Positions 1 through 11,852 are shown, numbered from the stretch's first letter. The stretch: 64,000 nt of DNA from Phymorhynchus buccinoides (GCA_017654935.2 CM065690.1:372443-436442); one strand, 5' to 3'. The notes: generated by a model not told the origin, from the sequence alone. Program-made: numbers and translations.

Positions 1-62
1 TCCCTCTCCTCTCTCATCATCATCATCTCTCTCTCGCTTCTCTCTCTCTCTCCTCTCTCTCA

Positions 63-138
<76 letters not shown>

Positions 139-330
139 AGGCACACACACCACCACACAGCACACACACACACACACACACACTTACACACACACAAACA
201 CACACACGACACATACACTACACAGCGCATAGAGACATACGGACACACATACACACACGTACGCACGTACGCACGCACGCACGCTCACACACATACGTAC
301 ACACACATACAGACATGCACACAACTACTG
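1..330. repeat. CT and CA microsatellite block
   Basis: The stretch is almost pure (CT)n followed by (CA)n with short interruptions, ending in acgc and acat variants. Open frames across it only reflect the dinucleotide composition. No gene is supported. Confidence 0.95.
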
Positions 331-381
331 TACAGATTGACCAAATATACCTCTAGGCCTAAGCTAATATATAATTCCTAA

Positions 382-1230
382 TTATTTGGTCTTAGCAGAG
401 ATCTTGTTGAGAAGTTCGACTGACTTAGGGACAAAACTCAGTGAATTTATAATCGTTCTACAACGAATAGCGCGGAACCGTCTATCAGATGGCAATAGTT
501 CATAGCAATGCGACAGAACATGACTTGGAGCATTAGCGATCTCCCTGGCTTTTCGAACTACACGTTTTTCATACAACAAACACAAACTGTCTTGTTTTCT
601 ACCCACGATCTTGCTACCAACATTCACAATCTTATTCAGAACACCCTTGGGTTTTACATTCAAGCCACCGTACCAACACATGAACGAAAATGTTATAATA
701 TAGATTCAAGAAAACAACTATAAAAGCTTTGGAGAAGATCTGTGCTAACATCGAAAGATCTGAGCTTTCTCAGGCAGTACATCCTTGTCTGGCATTTCTT
801 GGAAACATGATCAACATGAGAACTAAAAGTAAACTTATTGTCTATGATTGTTCCCAGATACTTGTATTCATCTACCCTTTCGACTGTCAAACCTTTGATT
901 GTGAGATCTGGCATTGGTACCGGGGATTTCCTAAAGTCGACTACCATTTATTTTGTTTTTGTTACGTTGAGGTCAAGATAGTTTTCCTCACACCAGGACA
1001 CAAACTTTTCAACCTGCTCAAAGTAAGTACTGTCTGAATTACAAAGGTCAACTAAAGCTGTATCATCAGAGTATTTAATGACAGGGGCAGAATCTGTTCC
1101 TTTACAGTCATTTGTGTAAAGGGTGAAGAGAACAGGAGATAAGAGTAAGACAGTGCCTTGGGGACAGCCGGTGGATACAGACATTGTGGAGGACAGAGCA
1201 TTTTGAAATCTGTGATGTGACATGTGTTTT
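382..1230 (-). pseudogene. CR1/L2-like LINE reverse transcriptase remnant
   Basis: Read on the - strand, three consecutive pieces match the second half of a CR1/L2-type non-LTR reverse transcriptase. The order is a GCPQGTVL block, the catalytic box in the form YSDDTAL, a WCEENYLDLN block, DEYKYLGT, CWYGG, then the terminal RR.RA.RCRT region before the 3' end near 382. It is dead. A stop codon interrupts the frame at about 945 between VTKTK and MVVDFRK, and the frame shifts near 690. The endonuclease and the first half of the RT are missing, so this is a 5'-truncated copy. The upstream side ends in a CA repeat (about 1230-1300). The 15.4-19.0 kb element shares the same motifs and is a relative, not an identical copy. 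Confidence 0.85.
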
Positions 1231-1439
1231 GGCATGAACAAGAAGTGTGTGTGCGTTCGTGTGTGTGCGTGTGTGTGTGTGCCTGTGTTGTGCATTCCAA
1301 TTACATTTGTAAACTTTTTCAACTGGGGTATTGCAAGTTTGTGAATTTTGTGTCCATTTTCCCCTACGAACCCTGTATATATAGTGACAAAGGAGTCAAT
1401 GGTGATGTGTCCAAGAACATCTTTAACGTTATTGGTATT
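1231..1439. other. CA/GT repeat and unassigned spacer
   Basis: A short GT-rich tract (about 1240-1285) is followed by 150 bp of unassigned sequence. That spacer leads directly into the 69-bp array. No exon or element could be recognised. Confidence 0.5.
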
Positions 1440-2790
1440 CTGTGCCCAACATACTGCTTCAGAGTGGGTACTGGTGTGCACAGAGGCACAGACCAAGCAC
1501 CGTTATTGATAGTGACAGAGGAGTCAGTGGTCATGGGTACTGGTGTGCACAGAGGCACAGACCAAGCACCGTTATTGATAGTGACAGAGGAGTCAATGGT
1601 CATGGGTACTGGTGTGCACAGAGGCACAGACCAAGCACCATTATTGATAGTGACAGAGGAGTCAATGGTCATGGGTACTGGTGTGCACAGAGGCACAGAC
1701 CAAGCACCGTTATTGATAGTGACAGAGGCACAGACCAAGCACCGATTATTGGATACTGGTGTGCACAGAGGCACAGACCAAGCACTGTTATTGATAGTGA
1801 CAGAGGAGTCAGTGGTCATGGGTACTGGTGTGCACAGAGGCACAGACCAAGCACCGTTATTGATAGTGACAGAGGAGTCAATGGTCATGGGTACTGGTGT
1901 GCACAGAGGCACAGACCAAGCACCGTTATTGATAGTGACAGAGGAGTCAATGGTCATGGGTACTGGTGTGCACAGAGGCACAGACCAAGCACCGTTATTG
2001 ATAGTGACAGAGGCACAGACCAAGCACCGTTATTGATAGTGACAGAGGCACAGACCAAGCACCGTTATTGATAGTGACAGAGGAGTCAATGGTCATGGGT
2101 ACTGGTGTGCACAGAGGCACAGACCAAGCACCGTTATTGATAGTGACAGAGGTACAGACCAAGCACTGTTATTGATAGTGACAGAGGCACAGACCAAGCA
2201 CCGTTATTGATAGTGACAGAGGAGTCAGTGGTCATGGGTACTGGTGTGCACAGAGGCACAGACCAAGCACCGTTATTGATAGTGACAGAGGAGTCAGTGA
2301 TCATGGGTACTGGTGTGCACAGAGGCACAGACCAAGCACCATTATTGATAGTGACAGAGGAGTCAATGGTCATGGGTACTGGTGTGCACAGAGGCACAGA
2401 CCAAGCACCATTATTGATAGTGACAGAGGAGTCAATGGTCATGGGTACTGGTGTGCACAGAGGCACAGACCAAGCACCATTATTGATAGTGACAGAGGAG
2501 TCAATGGTCATGGGTACTGGTGTGCACAGAGGCACAGACCAAGCACCGTTATTGATAGTGACAGAGGCACAGACCAAGCACCGTTATTGATAGTGACAGA
2601 GGCACAGACCAAGCACCATTATTGATAGTGACAGAGGAGTCAATGGTCATGGGTACTGGTGTGCACAGAGGCACAGACCAAGCACCATTATTGATAGTGA
2701 CAGAGGAGTCAATGGTCATGGGTACTGGTGTGCACAGAGGCACAGACCAAGCACCATTATTGATAGTGACAGAGGAGTCAATGGTCATGG
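1440..2790. repeat. 69-bp minisatellite upstream of COPB1 exon 5
   Basis: About 17 units of 69 bp (23 codons) recur, with occasional shortened 33-bp units built from the gacagaggcacagaccaagc piece. The period was measured from the start of gtcagtggtc at 1523 to the matching site at 1592. Because the period is a multiple of three and holds no stop, several frames stay open on both strands, but these have no protein homology. The array runs to within about 12 bp of the acceptor site of the exon at 2802, so it lies at the end of the intron before COPB1 exon 5. Confidence 0.95.
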
Positions 2791-2801
2791 GTGTTTTGCA
2801 G

Positions 2802-2894
2802 GAGAGGGCTCTCAACTATCTGAGCAGCTGTATCGACCAGGTGACCTCCTTTGGAGACATCCTACAACTGGTCATTGTGGAGCTGATTTACAAG
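2802..2894 (+). CDS. COPB1: COPB1 (beta-COP) exon 5
   Basis: This 93-bp exon encodes 31 residues beginning [14 protein letters not shown] and ending VIVELIYK. It matches the segment of coatomer subunit beta that follows the conserved CKRNAFMMLIHADQ stretch. Beta-COP is a HEAT/ARM-repeat adaptor-like subunit of the COPI coat that acts in Golgi vesicle formation. The exon is bounded by a good acceptor (gtgttttgcag, ending at 2801) and a good donor (gtatct at 2895), both in phase 0. The preceding exon piece in this window ends in the codons for DQ, so the junction DQ/ERAL is as expected. The oddity is orientation: this exon is on the + strand while exon 4 in the neighbouring contig is on the - strand. 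Confidence 0.93.
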
Positions 2895-2928
2895 GTATCT
2901 ATCTGTCTGTCTGTCTATATATCTGTCT

Positions 2929-3772
2929 GTCTGTCTGTATGGGCCAGTTGACCTCCTTTGGAGACATCCTTCTGTTAGTCATTGTGGACCTTCTGCATGG
3001 GTGTCTATATGTCTGTCTGTCTGTCTGTCTGTATGGGCCAGTTGACCTCCTTTGGAGACATCCTACTGTTGGTCATTGTGGACCGTATGCATGGGTGTCT
3101 ATATGTCTGTCTGTATGGGCCAGTTGACCTCCTTTGGAGACATCCTACTGTTGGTCATTGTGGACCTTATGCATGGGTGTCTATATGTCTGTCTGTATGG
3201 GCCAGTTGACCTCCTTTGGAGACATCCTACTGTTGGTCATTGTGGACCGTATGCATGGGTGTCTATATGTCTGTCTGTCTGTATGGGCCAGTTGACTTCC
3301 TTTGGAGACATCCTACTGTTAGTCATTGTGGACCTTATGCATGGGTGTCTATATGTCTGTCTGTCTGTATGGGCCAGTTGACCTCCTTTGGAGACATCCT
3401 ACTGTTGGTCATTGTGGACCGTATGCATGGGTGTCTATATGTCTGTCTGTCTGTATGGGCCAGTTGACCTCCTTTGGAGACATCCTACTGTTGGTCATTG
3501 TGGACCGTATGCATGGGTGTCTATATGTCTGTCTGTATGGGCCAGTTGACCTCCTTTGGAGACATCCTACTGTTGGTCATTGTGGACCGTATGCATGGGT
3601 GTCTATATGTCTGTCTGTATGGGCCAGTTGACCTCCTTTGGAGACATCCTACTGTTGGTCATTGTGGACCGTATGCATGGGTGTCTATATGTCTGTCTGT
3701 ATGGGCCAGTTGACCTCCTTTGGAGACATCCTACTGTTGGTCATTGTGGACCGTATGCATGGGTGCAACTTT
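2929..3772 (+). repeat. 82-bp array built from the 3' end of COPB1 exon 5
   Basis: Ten tandem units of about 82-95 bp each contain a copy of the last ~50 bp of the exon at 2802-2894, recognisable as gacctcctttggagacatcc followed by a degraded version of VIVELIYK. Each then carries about 30 bp of the intron start (tgtctgtctgt). Units begin with gggccagttgac at about 2941, 3036, 3117, 3199, 3285 and onward. The donor site is decayed in all copies (tgggtgtctat instead of aaggtatctat). They are therefore probably no longer spliceable, and the short frames across them are not genes. Confidence 0.93.
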
Positions 3773-3994
3773 TCCTGGTATACAAGGATTTCCTGTTTTT
3801 AAGTTTTACCAGAATATTAAGTTCTTTTGTTTTTTATTCATGATTTTATCAAACAACATCTTTGTGTGTCTACTGTATTTTTCAAACACTTTAAGATAAG
3901 CATTTGCAAACTAATAAACCTTCATAAATCAATGTTTGCTTCAGCTGCAAGAGGACATTGCCCCTAGACCCCGGCCTTTCAGATTTGTTTCATT
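3773..3994. other. Unassigned intronic spacer
   Basis: About 220 bp of AT-rich, non-repetitive sequence separates the exon-5 array from the 57-bp array. No exon of COPB1 or element was recognised. Confidence 0.4.
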
Positions 3995-4305
3995 TTGTGT
4001 AGTTGCACCCATGTCACTTATGTATACAGTGTCTCCATGTCTGTCTGTCCCTATGTCTGTATGAACCATGTGACTTATGTCTACAGTGTCTCCATGTCTG
4101 TCTTTCCCTATGTCTGTATGAACCATGTGACTTATGTATACAGTGTCTCCATGTCTGTCTGTCCCTATGTCTGTATGAACCATGTGACTTATGTATACAG
4201 TGTCTCCATGTCTGTCTTTCCCTATGTCTGTATGAACCATGTGACTTAAGTCTACAGTGTCTCCATGTCTGTCTTTCCATATGTGTATCCGTCTGTGTCC
4301 CTCTG
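3995..4305. repeat. 57-bp minisatellite
   Basis: About five units of 57 bp, measured between gaaccatgtg at 4063 and 4120. Each contains ctacagtgtctccatgtctg. Period is a multiple of three, so frames stay open on both strands. It leads directly into the 75-bp array, with which it shares an acagtgt core. Confidence 0.9.
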
Positions 4306-7300
4306 TCGACAGTGTGTATTGTGTCACTAGATGTGTCCTGCACGTTTTATTCCTTGTCTATCTACATCCTGAACATTCTGTTGACAGTGTGTATTGTGTC
4401 ACTAGATGTGTCCTGCACGTTTTATTCCTTGTCTATCTACATCCTGAACATTCTGTTGACAGTGTGTATTGTGTCACTAGATGTGTCCTGCACGTTTTAT
4501 TCCTTGTCTATCTACATCCTGAACATTCTGTTGACAGTGTGTATTGTGTCACTAGATGTGTCCTGCACGTTTTATTCCTTGTCTATCTACATCCTGAACA
4601 TTCTGTTGACAGTGTGTATTGTGTCACTAGATGTGTCCTGCACGTTTTATTCCTTGTCTATCTACATCCTGAACATTCTGTTGACAGTGTGTATTGTGTC
4701 ACTAGATGTGTCCTGCACGTTTTATTCCTTGTCTATCTACATCCTGAACATTCTGTTGACAGTGTGTATTGTGTCACTAGATGTGTCCTGCACGTTTTAT
4801 TCCTTGTCTATCTACATCCTGAACATTCTGTTGACAGTGTGTATTGTGTCACTAGATGTGTCCTGCACGTTTTATTCCTTGTCTATCTGCATCCTGAACA
4901 TTCTGTTGACAGTGTGTATTGTGTCACTAGATGTGTCCTGTCTATCTACATCCTGAACATTCTGTTGACAGTGTGTATTGTGTCACTAGATGTGTCCTGC
5001 ACGTTTTATTCCTTGTCTATCTACATCCTGAACATTCTGTTGACAGTGTGTATTGTGTCACTAGATGTGTCCTGCACGTTTTATTCCTTGTCTATCTACA
5101 TCCTGAACATTCTGTTGACAGTGTGTATTGTGTCACTAGATGTGTCCTGCACGTTTTATTCCTTGTCTATCTACATCCTGAACATTCTGTTGACAGTGTG
5201 TATTGTGTCACTAGATGTGTCCTGCACGTTTTATTCCTTGTCTATCTACATCCTGAACATTCTGTTGACAGTGTGTATTGTGTCACTAGATGTGTCCTGC
5301 ACGTTTTATTCCTTGTCTATCTACATCCTGAACATTCTGTTGACAGTGTGTATTGTGTCACTAGATGTGTCCTGCACGTTTTATTCCTTGTCTATCTACA
5401 TCCTGAACATTCTGTTGACAGTTGTGTATTGTGTCACTAGATGTGTCCTGCACGTTTTATTCCTTGTCTATCTACATCCTGAACATTCTGTTGACAGTGT
5501 GTATTGTGTCACTAGATGTGTCCTGCACGTTTGTTATTCCTTGTCTATCTACATCCTGAACATTCTGTTGACAGTGTGTATTGTGTCACTAGATGTGTCC
5601 TGCACGTTTTATTCCTTGTCTATCTACATCCTGAACATTCTGTTGACAGTGTGTATTGTGTCACTAGATGTGTCCTGCACGTTTTATTCCTTATCTACAT
5701 CCTGAACATTCTGTTGACAGTGTGTATTGTGTCACTAGATGTGTCCTGCACGTTTTATTCCTTGTCTATCTACATCCTGAACATTCTGTTGACAGTGTGT
5801 ATTGTGTCACTAGATGTGTCCTGCACGTTTTATTCCTTGTCTATCTACATCCTGAACATTCTGTTGACAGTGTGTATTGTGTCACTAGATGTGTCCTGCA
5901 CGTTTTATTCCTTGTCTATCTACATCCTGAACATTCTGTTGACAGTGTGTATTGTGTCATTAGATGTGTCCTGCACGTTTTATTCCTTGTCTATCTACAT
6001 CCTGAACATTCTGTTGACAGTGTGTATTGTGTCATTAGATGTGTCCTGCACGTTTTATTCCTTGTCTATCTACATCCTGAACATTCTGTTGACAGTGTGT
6101 ATTGTGTCACTAGATGTGTCCTGCACAGTGTTATTGTGTTATTCCTTATTCCTTGTCTATCTACATCCTGAACATTCTGTTGACAGTGTGTATTGTGTCA
6201 CTAGATGTGTCCTGCACGTTTTATTCCTTGTCTATCTACATCCTGAACATTCTGTTGACAGTGTGTATTGTGTCATTAGATGTGTCCTGCACGTGTTATT
6301 CCTTGTCTATCTACATCCTGAACATTCTGTTGACAGTGTGTATTGTGTCACTAGATGTGTCCTGCACGTTTTATTCCTTGTCTATCTACATCCTGAACAT
6401 TCTGTTGACAGTGTGTATTGTGTCACTAGATGTGTCCTGCACGTTTTATTCCTTGTCTATCTACATCCTGAACATTCTGTTGACAGTGTGTATTGTGTCA
6501 CTAGATGTGTCCTGCACGTTTTATTCCTTGTCTATCTACATCCTGAACATTCTGTTGACAGTGTGTATTGTGTCACTTGTCTAGATGTGTCCTGCACGTT
6601 TTATTCCGTGTTATTCCTTGTCTACATCCTGAACATTCTGTTGACAGTGTGTATTGTGTCACTAGATGTGTCCTGCACGTTTTATTCCTTGTTATCTACA
6701 TCCTGAACATTCTGTTGACAGTGTGTATTGTGTCATTAGATGTGTCCTGCACGTTTTATTCCTTATCTACATCCTGAACATTCTGTTGACAGTGTGTATT
6801 GTGTCACTAGATGTGTCCTGCACGTTTTATTCCTTGTCTCTGTTGTGGTTCAGGGTCACTAGCATTGCACGTTTGAGTCCTGAACAGTGTGTATTGTGTC
6901 ACTAGACATTCTATTCCTTGTCTACATCCTGAACATTCTGTTATTGTGTCACTAGATGTGTCCTGCACGTTTTATTCCTTGTCTATCTACATCCTGAACA
7001 TTCTGTTGACAGTGTGTATTGTGTCATTAGATGTGTCCTGCACGTTTTATTCCTTGTCTATCTACATCCTGAACATTCTGTTGACAGTGTGTATTGTGTC
7101 ACTAGATGTGTCCTGCACGTTTTATTCCTTGTCTACATCCTGAACATTCTGTTGACAGTGTGTATTGTGTCACTAGATGTGTCCTGCACGTTTTATTCCT
7201 TGTCTATCTACATCCTGAACATTCTGTTGACAGTGTGTATTGTGTCACTAGATGTGTCCTGCACGTTTTATTCCTTGTCTATCTACATCCTGAACATTCT

Positions 7301-9010
7301 GTTGACAGTGTGTATTGTGTCACTAGATGTGTCCTGCACGTTTTATTCCTTGTCTATCTACATCCTGAACATTCTGTTGACAGTGTGTATTGTGTCACTA
7401 GATGTGTCCTGCACGTTTTATTCCTTGTCTATCTACATCCTGAACATTCTGTTGACAGTGTGTATTGTGTCACTAGATGTGTCCTGCACGTTTTATTCCT
7501 TGTCTATCTACATCCTGAACATTCTGTTGACAGTGTGTATTGTGTCACTAGATGTGTCCTGCACTGTTTGTTATTCCTTGTTCTATTCCTTGTCTACATC
7601 CTGAACATTCTGTTGACAGTGTGTATTGTGTCACTAGATGTGTCCTGCACGTTTTATTCCTTGTCTATCTACATCCTGAACATTCTGTTGACAGTGTGTA
7701 TTGTGTCACTAGATGTGTCCTGCACGTTTTATTCCTTGTCTATCTACATCCTGAACATTCTGTTGACAGTGTGTATTGTGTCACTAGATACATCCTGAAC
7801 ATTCTGTTGACAGTGTGTATTGTGTCATTAGATGTGTCCTGCACGTTTTATTCCTTGTCTATCTACATCCTGAACATTCTGTTGACAGTGTGTATTGTGT
7901 CATTAGATGTGTCCTGCACGTTTTATTCCTTGTCTATCTACATCCTGAACATTCTGTTGACAGTGTGTATTGTGTCACTAGATGTGTCCTGCACGTTTTA
8001 TTCCTTGTCTATCTACATCCTGAACATTCTGTTGACAGTGTGTATTGTGTCACTAGATGTGTCCTGCACGTGTTATTCCTTGTCTATCTACATCCTGAAC
8101 ATTCTGTTGACAGTGTGTATTGTGTCACTAGATGTGTCCTGCACGTTTTATTCCTTGTCTATCTACATCCTGAACATTCTGTTGACAGTGTGTATTGTGT
8201 CATTAGATGTGTCCTGCACGTTTTATTCCTTGTCTATCTACATCCTGAACATTCTGTTGACAGTGTGTATTGTGTCACTAGATGTGTCCTGCACGTTTTA
8301 TTCCTTGTCTATCTACATCCTGAACATTCTGTTGACAGTGTGTATTGTGTCACTAGATGTGTCCTGCACGTTTTATTCCTTGTCTATCTACATCCTGAAC
8401 ATTCTGTTGACAGTGTGTATTGTGTCACTAGATGTGTCCTGCACGTTGTTATTCCTTGTCTATCTACATCCTGAACATTCTGTTGACAGTGTGTATTGTG
8501 TCACTAGATGTGTCCTGCACGTTTTATTCCTTGTCTATCTACATCCTGAACATTCTGTTGACAGTGTGTATTGTGTCACTAGATGTGTCCTGCACGTTTT
8601 ATTCCTTGTCTATCTACATCCTGAACATTCTGTTGACAGTGTGTATTGTGTCACTAGATGTGTCCTGCACGTTTTATTCCTTGTCTATCTACATCCTGAA
8701 CATTCTGTTGACAGTGTGTATTGTGTCACTAGATGTGTCCTGCACGTTTTATTCCTTGTCTATCTACATCCTGAACATTCTGTTGACAGTGTGTATTGTG
8801 TCACTAGATGTGTCCTGCACGTTTTATTCCTTGTCCTGCACTATCTACATCCTGAACATTCTGTTGACAGTGTGTATTGTGTCACTAGATGTGTCCTGCA
8901 CGTTTTATTCCTTGTCTATCTACATCCTGAACATTCTGTTGACAGTGTGTATTGTGTCACTAGATGTGTCCTGCACGTTTTATTCCTTGTCTATCTACAT
9001 CCTGAACATT
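4306..9010. repeat. 75-bp satellite, about 62 units, cut by the gap
   Basis: A highly homogeneous array with 75-bp period, measured from gtgtcactag at 4321 to 4396. All three + frames are open over long runs. One frame reads as hydrophobic units (LSIYILNILLTVCIVSLDVS) and another as VYLHPEHSVDSVYCV, neither resembling a known protein. Frame changes come from single units with small indels (for example near 5420, 5530, 6128, 6845-6950, 7565, 8445 and 8838). It most likely lies in the COPB1 intron after exon 5. The array ends at the N block, so its true length is unknown. Confidence 0.95.
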
Positions 9011-9510
9011 NNNNNNNNNNNNNNNNNNNNNNNNNNNNNNNNNNNNNNNNNNNNNNNNNNNNNNNNNNNNNNNNNNNNNNNNNNNNNNNNNNNNNNNNNN
9101 NNNNNNNNNNNNNNNNNNNNNNNNNNNNNNNNNNNNNNNNNNNNNNNNNNNNNNNNNNNNNNNNNNNNNNNNNNNNNNNNNNNNNNNNNNNNNNNNNNNN
9201 NNNNNNNNNNNNNNNNNNNNNNNNNNNNNNNNNNNNNNNNNNNNNNNNNNNNNNNNNNNNNNNNNNNNNNNNNNNNNNNNNNNNNNNNNNNNNNNNNNNN
9301 NNNNNNNNNNNNNNNNNNNNNNNNNNNNNNNNNNNNNNNNNNNNNNNNNNNNNNNNNNNNNNNNNNNNNNNNNNNNNNNNNNNNNNNNNNNNNNNNNNNN
9401 NNNNNNNNNNNNNNNNNNNNNNNNNNNNNNNNNNNNNNNNNNNNNNNNNNNNNNNNNNNNNNNNNNNNNNNNNNNNNNNNNNNNNNNNNNNNNNNNNNNN
9501 NNNNNNNNNN
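9011..9510. other. Assembly gap (500 N)
   Basis: Exactly 500 N, a scaffolding placeholder. It interrupts the 75-bp array on the left, and the sequence on its right is unrelated. The join is therefore not sequence supported. Confidence 0.99.
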
Positions 9511-9815
9511 GTTTTTGTTACGTTTTGTCTTTTCCCCAACCTTAGAGGGTTTGTTTGGTGTTTTTATTTTTTCAGGTAGTGAACAAATGAATGCGATAAA
9601 GAATTGGATGCGGAAGAGGCAGTTCTTAAGTTTTGCTAGTCCGCTTGTGTTCCAATTTTGATTTGATTTGGTCATTCCACTTTCCTTAGTTTGTTTCCAT
9701 TTTCATGCATGCAAATGTTGTGTGGCTTTTTTAAAATTGATTGTATTGGCTTGTACGAGACAACACTGTAATTTCACCTAACGTGATAATAAAGTATTTT
9801 TGACTTGATTGACTG
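9511..9815 (+). mobile_element. LINE 3' end fragment
   Basis: A short 3'-terminal fragment that ends in aataaagtatttttgacttg followed by a short TTGA(C) repeat tail at about 9790-9820. That is the typical ending of CR1/L2-type LINEs. No coding part is visible. The tail runs straight into the CA-rich exon-4 array. Confidence 0.55.
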
Positions 9816-10437
9816 ACTTGACACACAGACAGAAGGACACACCGCACACACACACACACAGATGGACACACGCACAAACACAGACAGACAGACACAGACA
9901 CAGGACTGGTCTGATGTATCGAGCATCAAAATTGCGTTCTCCTTGCGGACATGTCATAACAGCAAACGCACACAAAATTACACGCACAGGACACACAACA
10001 TACACGCACAGACACAACATACATTGCACACACAGCCACACACATACAGACACACAGACAAAGACCACACATCACACACAAGACACACCACACCATACAC
10101 ACACACATAAACACCTGGTCGCATGTATGAAGCATCATAAATGCATTCTCTGTGGACATGTCATAACAAAGCCATAACACACCACAAACATACCCGCACA
10201 GCCACACACATACATCACACACACACACACACAGTACACCACACGCACCACACACACACAACTTACAGCACACAGACACACACATAACACACACAGGACA
10301 CACACACACACACCCACACACAAATACACACACCTGGTAGCATGTATGAGCATCATAAATTCGTTTCTCTTGCAGGACTGTCTAACAAGCCATAGCGGCA
10401 CACACAACACACACAACCTGGTCTGCATGTATGAGCA
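9816..10437 (-). repeat. CA-rich array with copies of the 3' end of COPB1 exon 4
   Basis: At least four degraded copies of the last part of exon 4 lie in CA-repeat sequence on the - strand. They are near 9906-9955, 10110-10165, 10336-10385 and a partial one at 10415-10435. The copy near 10360 reads CKRNEFMMLIHA. The partial copy at 10415-10435 has the intact end LIHADQ followed directly by a donor-like gt. Indels break the frame in most copies. These are tandem boundary duplicates of the exon at 11737-11852, not separate exons. Confidence 0.8.
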
Positions 10438-11645
10438 CAGAGTTAAATCTAGGATTTCTGGAAAAGAGGGGCAGTCCCCCCCTCAATATGAAAAAAAGGG
10501 GGGCACTCCGCCCTATCCAACCGTACTTCTTATTGTGCTGTCAAACACAATGTACATTGCATACCTGTCTCAATCTCGTCAGCCATGGCCACTTGTTCAA
10601 CCAGTCATTTGGAACCGAGGTTCCTTGCACTGCAAACTGTTGTCATTCCTTTCGACGTTTTAGAGTAGAAGCCTTTCTTCCAGGTCTTCACACCGCGGAA
10701 AAGGATTTTTTAGTCCCGAGCGAAGGTTCGGGGAGCTATTGTTTTGTCTGGTCCGTCCGTTCCGGCGTAGCCTCCGTAAGTCCGGCTATTCGTCCGTTTT
10801 CTCAAAAAAACTATCAGTCGATTATCATCAAATTTGGCTACACTAGTTTGCCAGATGTGCAAAGCTATCCCGATGTATTTAGTTTAACATTAGGACAAGG
10901 TCGCGCCAGTTACGGGGTTTCAAACTCGAAAAACACATAATCGCTAAATCTCGCGAAGTTTTGCATCTATTTTTAATGCATTTTTTCCAAAACAATTTCT
11001 TGAGAATGGTCGATAACACAGTTGCAATAGACTTTTTTCTGTAGCACGCGTGGCGCATGATCACGCTCGCGCTCAACAAGGGTCCGAAAACCCAAGGCTA
11101 CATATAAAACCTAGTCAGTCATATAGTCTCAAATTTGTATACTTGTGCACAAGATGCAAGTATCCACTATGTACTAGTTTACATTAGTCAAATTTACGCC
11201 ATTCGATTTCGGAGTACCTCAGCGATGCTGCGAGGGGACTTTGCAGTTTTGACCAGCTCGGCGTTTGCACTTGTTTTTTTGCACTTTGCCTCCGAGAAAA
11301 TCAAAATCAAAAGGGTACCTGCCAATTCGATTTTGAAGAGCATCAAGATGGCAGACAAAACTCTCGCAAACTTCCTGTAGGTAGAACGAGAAGAATGCGA
11401 TTGGTTTGATTAACACTAACACTTTGTCCAAGAACCAATGGGATGTCGAGAAATCCTCACTCCTGCCTCAATACTTTCAGTTGTCCAACGGAACTGGGTT
11501 TAGCAGACGACGAAGGTCTTCCCGCCAATCGATAGGTAAAAAACTACGTGCCGTTCTGCAAGTTCGGGACTCGGCCCGCCTCACCGTGCGAATTATCGCG
11601 GGAAGGAACACAATTTGGCGGGGATTTTACCAATCCCGCACTCTA
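10438..11645. mobile_element. Unclassified insertion splitting the exon-4 array
   Basis: The tandem copies of exon 4 stop at about 10437 and resume at about 11646, so this 1.2-kb block appears inserted. Its ends show weak inverted similarity (gttaaatctagg at the left, ctagattaag at the right). It contains the dispersed motif gtcccgagcgaaggttcggg near 10715. It also holds a start in good context at 11349 (MADKTLANFL, then a stop that overlaps a gtaggt donor-like site). No transposase was found. Confidence 0.45.
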
Positions 11646-11736
11646 GATTAAGCTTCTGATGCGCATCATAAAGCATTTCTCTTGCCGGACATGTTAAATA
11701 ACAACCCATAATGCACACACAACACCCACACCACAC
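11646..11736 (-). repeat. Truncated copy of COPB1 exon 4 3' end
   Basis: One more partial copy of the CKRNAFMM region (about 11650-11690) and its intron spacer lies between the inserted block and the exon itself. It belongs to the same downstream array as 9816-10437. Confidence 0.7.
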
Positions 11737-11852
11737 CTGGTCTGATGTATGAGATCATAAAGCGTTTCTCTTGCAGGGGACATGTCCTGCTATCCCTCAG
11801 GAAATAGCAATCAGCTCTTGGGGAGCGTCAGGAATCAGAAAGTCAAAGTTCC
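11737..11852 (-). CDS. COPB1: COPB1 (beta-COP) exon 4, with indels
   Basis: On the - strand an acceptor (gtgtttcag, AG at 11854-11853) is followed by sequence encoding NFDFLIPDAP, then ELIA, then CKRNA and ending in the codons for DQ, directly before a gt donor at 11736-11735. In beta-COP this segment directly follows AIYTIFR (exon 3) and precedes ERALNYL (exon 5), so both junction phases fit. The exon is 116 bp here and carries several 1-2 bp indels (an extra G at the start, an extra CC in the middle, lost bases near FMML) that break the frame. These look like consensus errors or decay. It is flanked on both sides by tandem copies of its own ends. Confidence 0.82.

Noticed and set aside
4257..9579. 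Very long open frames (several hundred codons) over the 75-bp array, some running through N
   Set aside because: They arise because the period is a multiple of three and stop-free. The translation is pure repeat, changes frame at indel units, and part of it is N.
8991..9675. Reading frames across the N block at 9011-9510
   Set aside because: They consist mainly of unknown residues and join unrelated contigs.
9778..10333. Cys/Val-rich or His/Thr-rich proteins from CA/GT tracts
   Set aside because: Composition follows the dinucleotide repeats. The only real signal is the embedded exon 4 copies.
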